Source of the DNA: Onchocerca volvulus
Lineage: Eukaryota; Nematoda; Chromadorea; Rhabditida; Onchocercidae
DNA: 64,000 nucleotides
Direction of reading: 5' to 3'
Assembly (NCBI GenBank): GCA_000499405.2
Contig: HG738137.1
Span: forward strand, 12,150,121-12,214,120
Part shown: positions 53,741-64,000 of the stretch, piece after piece
How the letters are laid out: the number at the start of each line of letters is the position of its first letter
How positions within the stretch are numbered: position 1 is the stretch's first letter
Program-made: the position numbers and the translations under genes
Notes under the pieces: generated by a model
Databases searched by the model: none
What the model was told of the DNA's origin: nothing
The model's input: the letters and a program-made list of their open reading frames with translations, nothing else

Positions 53741-54642
53741 TGAATTTAGACTATCTTGTTGTTCTTATGGTTATGCTATTTATGTGAAGAGAGAAATATT
53801 AAATGATAATAATTACGTGAGATTTATGGGAATTTTTTACGAAAAATAGGAAGAAATCTTTTTTTTGTCACGGTTAACTTAAGTAATTAATCGATGAATA
53901 TAGAAGAGTCGATCGTGAATACTCGATTCGGCAATAATTACAAAATTAAACAGAAAACAGAATTTAGACGAGAATACAGCGCAACGAATCAATAAAATAC
54001 GAACGATTTTTAGGTGCATGAACAGCAGAATAGAGAGCCGAAGGAAGGATGGCCCTTTTTTTACATATATTCCTCACGATTGAAGCTAAAGCTGAAGAAT
54101 GGGAGACAAAGATGAGGGTTCGGTGTATGCTTAATGATAGAATGGGAAATTGAAATTTAGAAATTGATAAATCAGAATTAATATAATAGTTTAATTAATA
54201 GGATATATTTATATTATGATTTGTTTCGCTTTCCCGACAATAATACTCTAATTTTCATCTACCTCTTTTTGTGTACATATATATATATATCTTTTTATGT
54301 TTTTCATTTTAATCTCATTTGTAATATTTTTTGAATCAAATGTTTTTTTTTTAATTCATTTAAATTTAGGCTATTTTGTTGTTATTATACATATTTTATA
54401 TGAAAGAAAAGTGGTGAATGATTTATTGAAATTTTATTTGAAAAAAAAATATGAATGATTTTTTTTAACTACCTTTTTTCTTTATATATATATATATATA
54501 TATTTCGCTTTTCCGTTTTAATATATTTTACAAATATTTGTTGAATAATTGAATAATTCTTTTTTTTCTTTTTCTTGGTTTATTTGAATTTAGACAATTT
54601 TTTTTACTATGCAAATTTTGCATGGTAGAGAAGTATGAATGG
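53741..54642. repeat. Three diverged copies of a direct repeat
   Basis: Cores at 53,741-53,807, 54,361-54,424 and 54,584-54,642 share the order GAATTTAGACTATYTTGTTGTT (third copy shortened), a TAT-rich middle, GTGAAGAGA/GAAAGAAAAG/GTAGAGAAG, and AATGAT/GAATGG. Flanking segments are also shared: TTCGCTTTCCCG near 54,226 and TTCGCTTTTCCG near 54,505, with a (TA)n run beside each of the last two copies. Confidence 0.5.
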
Positions 54643-56229
54643 AAAGTATATTTTTTTTACAAATCAGTTTTGAGATTTTAAGAATTATAAAATGAAAATT
54701 GAAATAAATTTTGCAATATTTAGTAGATTTTAATTAATTCTGTAAAATTCGATTATCATGTCATGCCTGTATCATCTATTATAATGATATTTTATCATTA
54801 TTAGATACCTTATGATCAATGGATACTTCATTTTGAATCACTATTTTTGAACGGATTTTTTTGGATCTTCTGAATTTGCTGAATAATTTTATAATATTTA
54901 AGTTAGTATTCTTTACGAAATATCTTTAGCATAGTTTGCGTTAACTTTAAGGTATTAAATAGCAAATAATTATTGAAAAACGCTAAAATTTAGAAAAAGT
55001 GGAGAATTTATACTTGCCTGCTTTTTTTTCTTTTTTTATTTTTATTTTTTCCTTTTTTCATTTTTCCTTCTCTTTCCTTAATATTTTACATTGATGTCGC
55101 ATTTTTTATTATCATTCATTGCTCATTTTCATTGCTGTAAGATGGATTATCATTTCTCTCAACTAAAGTTTGAAATTATCAATCGAAATATAAGAATGAT
55201 ATTCATCATATTCTATCCTGTTGATGATATCGAAAATTTTGAATTTTTCAATTAAAAATTTCCTTCATTTTATTTATTTATTTTTTTCACCTTACAAATG
55301 TGACATGTTAGCATTGATTCAATGCGTACCTTTTAAGCGAAATATTTTTGTTATTTTGAAATGTGAAAAATTTGTTTATGAAATGAGGTCTTTAATTGTT
55401 GCTGAGAAGTTATCAACGCTATAGCTTATCAAATTTTAAGTTTAATCTTTTTATGCTAATGAAAATACTGTAGCATGTTTTCATCTCTTCCTTAGGAAAG
55501 AACTGAAGAATAATTGCTTAGTCTGTTAATTAAAAAACTAAGATATCAAGTCATTTTTTCCTTTTTCATTTCCTCCAAAAATTTTCATAGTGATTGGAAA
55601 AAAGTAAAAATATTTTCTACATTTTATATTTTTTATGAATGCATCTTTTTTTATTTATTCTTTTCTCTTATTACATTCTGACAATGTTAACAACAACATG
55701 TCTGCATTTTTTTCATTTTCTTTTTTCAACTTGTGGCACTTAAATTATCAAATAAATGAGTAAATGAAACTTGAGTATCACTCAATATTAGAGATTAGTT
55801 GAGTAATTCAAGTTGGAGTGTTTTAGGTACTTGAGTTAAGTATTCATTACCGATAGTTGTATCTTGTGACATAGCAAGTTTGTCGTGTTCGTATCATTTT
55901 TCCTTTTTTTTTTTTTTCATCTTCCAATCCAAGTTTTTTCTTATTTGATATGTCTTATGTCGTTTCATCATTTTATGTTTTTAGTTTTCTTAAATCATTT
56001 TTTGATTAAGAGATTTATTGTGAGGGAAAATAATGGGAGTTTGGAATTTGGAATATTATTACTTCTTTTCAAATCTTATTTTATTAATTTGAAATCAAAT
56101 GATAAAATTAGCATAGATATATATGTGGTCTGTGCACATGTGTGTGTATAATGTGTATTTTGTGTGCGTCTTTGTAGTGTAGTTTGAAAAATAAACGCTT
56201 AACAAAGGTGTTTCCCAGAAGATATTTCG

Positions 56230-56475
56230 ATGTCAAAGGTCAGCTTTGTTAATATGCTGAAGTTATTAGGCTTATTAATTGAAAACCATTTATTTTCTGT
56301 TGTTATTTGTAATCCTACTATTATTGAGAAGCTTGTCATTCTTTCGAACAAAATACTTGATAAATTACCATCAGTAATCATTTATAATAATGATAAACAC
56401 ACCCTGTTGATAATTTATTATTGCCAAGATTTTTTGAAACAACTTCTCAATAAGTTTATTACAGTGTTCAAGTGA
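56230..56475 (+). CDS. Possible small gene or exon, 81 aa, unknown function
   Basis: I do not recognise this protein. It is an intact 81-codon frame with mixed hydrophobic and charged composition (segments MLKLLGLLIENHLF and NKILDKLPSVIIYNNDKH). It is predicted all-helical or membrane-peripheral rather than low-complexity. A good acceptor, TTTCCCAG, ends at 56,218, 11 nt before the ATG, as at the other initiators in this window, and the frame is open from that acceptor. It lies 426 bp upstream of yop-1 on the same strand, so it could be an upstream operon partner, a single-exon gene, or a terminal exon. Its AT-richness means chance cannot be excluded. Confidence 0.33.
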   Translation: MSKVSFVNMLKLLGLLIENHLFSVVICNPTIIEKLVILSNKILDKLPSVIIYNNDKHTLLIIYYCQDFLKQLLNKFITVFK

Positions 56476-56901
56476 TAATTTAGCTAGCATTTAGTATTTG
56501 AGTAATATAAAAATTCATCATTTTTTAGTGTTCTAATATTCCAAAAGTTAAATTTTTTTAAGTATGAAAATTTTTAGAATATTTTACATATATTTATATT
56601 ATATGTGTGGAACATTTTTAAAACCCTTTTAAATAATATGTATTATTGATTATTTAATTGTTAATTGTTATTAATTTCTTAATTATATACCATCAAAGCG
56701 TTTCGTTCTCTTTAGTATTCAAAAAATTTACTATTACTTGGTAATTTAACATTAGTAATATATATCATTGAAAAGGACCCACCTGTGACGTATTATTATT
56801 TGTTCATTTGATTATGGATCTTTTTTTTTCTTAACAAATAAAGTTTTGAAGTTTTTTTTAAAATAAATTCTCTATCAAGTGATTTTGTAAGGTGAACAAA
56901 A

Positions 56902-60146
<3,245 letters not shown>

Positions 60147-61523
60147 GATGAAAGAAAATTGGACATGAATTGTGCGATCGAAAAACAAGATAACTAATTG
60201 TGAAAAGATTAGCAATTTCAAAACAGTAAAAAAAAGGAAAAAAAAAAGAGATAAAGTTGTGCAAATTGATGGACAGTTAGATAATTTGATAGTTTGATCT
60301 GATTATGAAAATATCTGTAAAACTTTTACCTGCTTTTTATATTTTTTATCAGAATTAAAAACATGAGAAAATTCTGTTCAATCGCTAATTTTTTTGTATT
60401 CTTTTTTCCTTTTTCTCTTCGTATTCCTCTTCATTCATTTTTAGTAAAGAAAAAGTAAGATTTTCGTTTTGCCGAAATATTCCTAATTCCTTTTTTTTTT
60501 TCTCTTTTTTACTTTAATTCCCTTCTTTTTCTTCTTTATATTCGCTCTCTTTTCAATGCATTTCCCTGCTAGAAATACAATGATGCATATGCTATCTTCC
60601 AAGTATCGTTTTTTTTTTTCTTTTTTTTTTCTCTCTTTTAAAATGTTTATGTTGTTTTATATTAAAATTTACCAAAATATGTCCGTAGCTGTTGTTTTAG
60701 TTAGAAATAACTTGGAAAATGAAATTGTTTGTTTACCATTTATCAGTTTATTTCCTAACCCTTTGATTCTTTTTACCTGATAGCCAGAGTTACTCTCGTT
60801 TTACAAAAGAATAATAGCGATTCATGCTGCCATTCATGCGAAAATGATAACGACTATACTTTTGATCCCCGATTGCCTTAACCAGTCGAAAATGTATTGG
60901 TATTTTATGCAAAAACGAGAATCGATATTTGACATAAATAAAAATGATAGTTTAAAGTAATCGACAAAGAGATAATTCGAAGACTGATTTGTAATGCACG
61001 ACTAGGTGTACTCAGCGAAAACATGAAAGTCATGTTAATTAATGGATTCGGGAAAAGAGAAGAAATCAGACTCCTCAATGTTAGAAAAGATGCAAATAAA
61101 TGCATATTTTATTGATATGTAGTTTAACAAATAAAATTTAAAATTGAAAAATTTTAGAAACCGAATTATTGCAGATAAATAATACAACTGACACAGAGCA
61201 ATGAACAGCAATCATTCTGGCTCCATATTATTTACAAATCAATGGAAGATGTTAGGCTCAACCAGACAATAATTTATGCTTGGTTTTCATCACTAAAGTA
61301 GAAAGCAACATCTGAAGCTGCTTCTTTTTGATTTATAACTTCAAATCGAGGATTACACCATAAACAATAAAGTAATCCGGATTTCCTGATGGGTGACGTT
61401 TACGAGATTAATTCCGAAGAATTATCGTTTTTATAGAAATTGTGAAAGTTGATTGCTTTCTTCGATCATGAGATCACAAACCTGTGATAAATCTTGACTA
61501 AAGCCAATGTAGAGTACAGCAAA
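60147..61523. other. Intergenic region between convergent yop-1 and CFDP1 genes
   Basis: The 3' flanks of two convergent genes. AT-rich with T tracts (60,490-60,510 and 60,609-60,631). AATAAA at 60,937-60,942 is a possible but distant polyadenylation signal for yop-1. No coding exon or RNA gene recognised. Confidence 0.6.
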
Positions 61524-63331
61524 TTACTTTTTACGAACAGCATTACGAGCATCACGTTCTTTTTCAAATTGTCGGTAATCTGTTCGAGACAAAAATTCCA
61601 CACGATCGACATAACCTTGCTTTCCTCGATTATGACTGGTTAATTCTTCCTGTAATTTTAATTTCAACGATAAGTTCTAAAATTCATTTCTTTCCTCACG
61701 AGATCAATGCACTTTTTACGGAATTAAGACGAATTTTATTCAACAAAATTAAAATCAGATGAAAATCAAATAATTAAGGATGCAGTTAAGGAATTTCTTG
61801 AAAAAAGCAATCCATAAAAAAAACAAAGTATGAAAAGAAACCTGAATTCCTGTTTCATTTTTAAAATCTCCCCAATCCTGTGCTGTTTTTTCAAGTACAC
61901 TCACTTTTGATTTCTTCGACAAAGCACTAATTGCGCTTGTTAACCCATCCGGAGCCTTTCTTCTAAATGTTCATTAATAATTAGAATTAACTTTTAAGGC
62001 CATTTATTTCATTTCATTTGTAAGTACTAACTTTTCGCTTCGTACCATCCCAGATGGCTTCTCCTTCCTTTCACAAGATTCTGGTTTGTTTTTCAATCTG
62101 AAATCAAAAAAACTGTAAATGAAACCTAAAAAGTTTGATATCATTAAAACAAATCAAACAATGTCGAAACAAAGAATGATTTTACAATCATTACCATGTA
62201 CCTCAATGCTACGAATTCTACCTAGATTCTAATCTTCGATTTTCAAATGGATGATTCGTTTCTAGCTAATCATTTCTCGCGACTATTTCATCTATCATAA
62301 ATCGATTAATTATAAATAAAAATATTTCAAACGAAATGTACGAAATTTCTTTGCTATTCGATATGGTACCGAAAATATCATCAACTGTTTCTGCAGCTAA
62401 TTTCGGGATTTCATTCACAGTCGTCGATACTCGTTTACCATCAGCAGCTGAACTAAATTTTAAGCACTTATGCATGAAAAATAACAAAGCGTAACTTCTT
62501 TTCGTTGCATTCAAATTTTTTAAATCATATTCTTTTTTAAGAATCTTACGCGGGTAACGCTTGACTTGTTGATACTTTCGGTTTAGCATCGTTTTCTCCA
62601 ATGAATTCCTCAAACAACGATTTCAATCTTCGCTGTCGCTCGTCTTCTGTTTCCTCTGATTTATTAGTTTTCCTTAAAACAAAAAGTTTTAGAAAATTTC
62701 CGAAAAGAATTAAATTTTGCTATCCATGGCAATTCAATTTTGGTATGGAATTTCGAGAATCAACTTCATCATTATTTCTTAAAGTTAATAGCAAAAAGAG
62801 AAGTAACAGATGGAAGAAACTTCGAAGGAGAATTAATTTAATTAAGAGAAAGATAGGATGCAATAGATTTTCTTGGAACTAGTATGTCACTCGGAAATCA
62901 GGCAAGAAGCTGGGAGATAAAAAAGGTTCCAGCCTAAAACTTGGTGGAGGAATGGAGCTGAATAATCCATATAGTCATTAAATTATATCTCGCTTAAATT
63001 TAGTCACTGATGAATCCAATCTGAAAGCTTCAGATTTAGATGCTTTTACTTCATGACGAAATAATTCGATCATTACTCTACTCGTAGATGTTCAAGAAAG
63101 AGATACTTAATCAATTCAAAATATCACTTACAATAGCAAAATCTGGTTAAAAACTGCTTACTTTTTCTGTAATGCTATCATTGAATTGCTATTCATCGTA
63201 TTACCATCATCATTCTCACTGTTTCTACCATTTTCATACTGTTCATCTTCATCGACATCTTCTTCGTGATCTGATGGTATATAATCTTCATCATCTTCCG
63301 AACTATTCTCTTCCTCCTCGTTTCCAGACAT
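61524..63331 (-). CDS. CFDP1: BCNT/CFDP1 family chromatin protein (Swc5 homologue)
   Basis: The BCNT (craniofacial development protein 1) family is the metazoan counterpart of yeast Swc5, linked to SWR1/SRCAP-type H2A.Z deposition. Model: 238 aa (human 299), 6 exons: 63162-63331, 62550-62672, 62342-62452, 62032-62097, 61842-61962, 61524-61649. Seen: a very acidic N-terminus ([18 protein letters not shown], compare human SEEDEDYVPS); [11 protein letters not shown], compare human LWASFLNDVG; a basic linker; and the conserved BCNT-C domain at about 180-238 ([49 protein letters not shown]). The start codon follows TTGCAG by 12 nt, a likely spliced-leader acceptor. Frame forces exon 2 to the GTAAGA donor at 62,549. 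The end of exon 3 is ambiguous between two phase-equivalent donors 9 nt apart. Family assignment is firm. Confidence 0.94.
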
Positions 63332-64000
63332 TAGCCAACAAATCTGCAATAAAATATAACTGAATAATTCAATTTTTTCGAAAAAAATTAAATGAAAAAT
63401 GCAATTTTTTAATATAATTTTTCCTATGATTTGAAAATAATCAAAAACTTCCCAAAGGAAAAAAGAAGCTCAAAACTCCATAAACCACGTTTTTGATTTT
63501 CTACGTGTTTCATTATTGAATAAAATATATGGAGAAACAACTATGACAAGAATCCACGTCACTTTTACGTGCCACGTAAGCGAAATACTACGCCATCGAG
63601 CGATGAACGGAGATAACGCGAATTTTAAAATGTTAAACTTCGGACAGCCGTAGGTTTTCATGGATGACGGTTTGGAAAATATGACTTCTAGGTTGGGTTG
63701 GTCAAACAATTTTTTTGTTTGGAGAGTGGAAGTTGGGTTGTACGACTTTGCTTACGTGCAAGTACTTGTGTGGTAGTACTTGCGTAAATTCACATGATAA
63801 TTACTACGTGAAAATACGCAATTACGTGAAACTAATGAGATTTCATGTGATAGTACGTAAAACTATTGTGTGAGATTTGATTTGAATTTACTCCGAAATT
63901 TATTAAGTTTTCGATTGAAAAAACCAATAATTTTTTTTTTTTTTGTAATCTCAACTTTTACTTTATCACGATCTTAAGTTTTCCATGTAAAATTTAATGA
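63332..64000. promoter_or_regulatory. Upstream region of CFDP1 with ACGT-rich island
   Basis: Between 63,487 and 63,858 there are nine ACGT tetramers, most in the context TTACGTG or CCACGT (63,487, 63,502, 63,556, 63,567, 63,574, 63,754, 63,806, 63,824, 63,855). This is the presumed CFDP1 promoter and runs to the window edge. The minus-strand open frame at 63,470-63,709 overlaps it and shows no recognisable protein features. Confidence 0.5.

Larger units (their letters stand above)
50382..56229. other. T-rich intergenic stretch with degenerate repeats
   Basis: No gene supported. AATAAA at 50,759-50,764 is a candidate rbg-2 polyadenylation signal. The plus strand is T-rich throughout, like introns of the plus-strand genes. 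It contains GA-rich and other minisatellites (51,962-52,430), TA runs (54,275-54,292 and 54,485-54,502) and three diverged copies of a direct repeat (53.7-54.65 kb). Open frames are short and simple in composition; the one at 53,443-53,682 has no recognisable domain. Confidence 0.6.

Noticed and set aside
62601..62882. 93-codon plus-strand frame rich in Arg, Ser, Lys
   Set aside because: Overlaps CFDP1 exon 2 in antisense and its intron; no independent support.
63470..63709. 79-codon minus-strand frame upstream of CFDP1
   Set aside because: Overlaps the ACGT island; no splice link to the CFDP1 start was found and no domain seen.

Overview
This window is nuclear DNA from a very AT-rich eukaryote, most likely a clade III (filarial-type) nematode. 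The evidence is many short exons split by introns of about 50-900 bp, T-rich introns with TTTCAG-type acceptors, and acceptor-like TTTYAG sequences 7-70 nt upstream of initiator ATGs, as expected for spliced-leader trans-splicing. The encoded proteins are conserved animal housekeeping proteins. I saw no bacterial, viral, transposon, tRNA or rRNA genes. The species assignment is inference.

Layout. 1-18,190 is a gene-poor stretch of A/T homopolymers, microsatellites and degenerate minisatellites. It holds a two-exon fragment of an unrecognised Ser/Thr-rich protein at the left edge (minus strand), a possible BTB/Kelch BACK-domain exon near 10.6 kb, and a weak candidate exon near 14.4 kb. 18,191-28,693 (minus) is a 31-exon gene for a 53BP1/HSR-9-type protein with Tudor and tandem BRCT domains. 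30,706-37,067 (minus) is a 15-exon gene for the signal recognition particle receptor alpha subunit. 38,821-50,381 (plus) is a 26-exon gene for the non-catalytic Rab3GAP subunit (RAB3GAP2/RBG-2), divergent from the SRP receptor gene. 50.4-56.2 kb is T-rich with degenerate minisatellites. 56,230-56,475 is a possible small gene (81 aa). 56,902-60,146 (plus) is a 5-exon REEP5/YOP-1 gene. 61,524-63,331 (minus) is a 6-exon BCNT/CFDP1 gene, convergent with yop-1. The right edge is that gene's upstream region.

I reconstructed exons by translating both strands and requiring GT/GC...AG boundaries with matching reading phase. All five complete models keep frame from ATG to stop: 1051, 653, 1352, 185 and 238 aa. 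SRP receptor alpha, RAB3GAP2 and REEP5 all act at or on the endoplasmic reticulum; HSR-9 and CFDP1 act on chromatin. I see no functional operon among them.

The most interesting signal outside genes is a set of three short islands packed with ACGT/CACGTG motifs. They lie upstream of hsr-9, in the SRP receptor/Rab3GAP2 divergent promoter, and upstream of CFDP1, and are almost absent upstream of yop-1. Other points: two GC-AG introns forced by frame, a near-perfect 93-bp tandem duplication in an hsr-9 intron, and a strand-composition switch at 11.7-14.0 kb.
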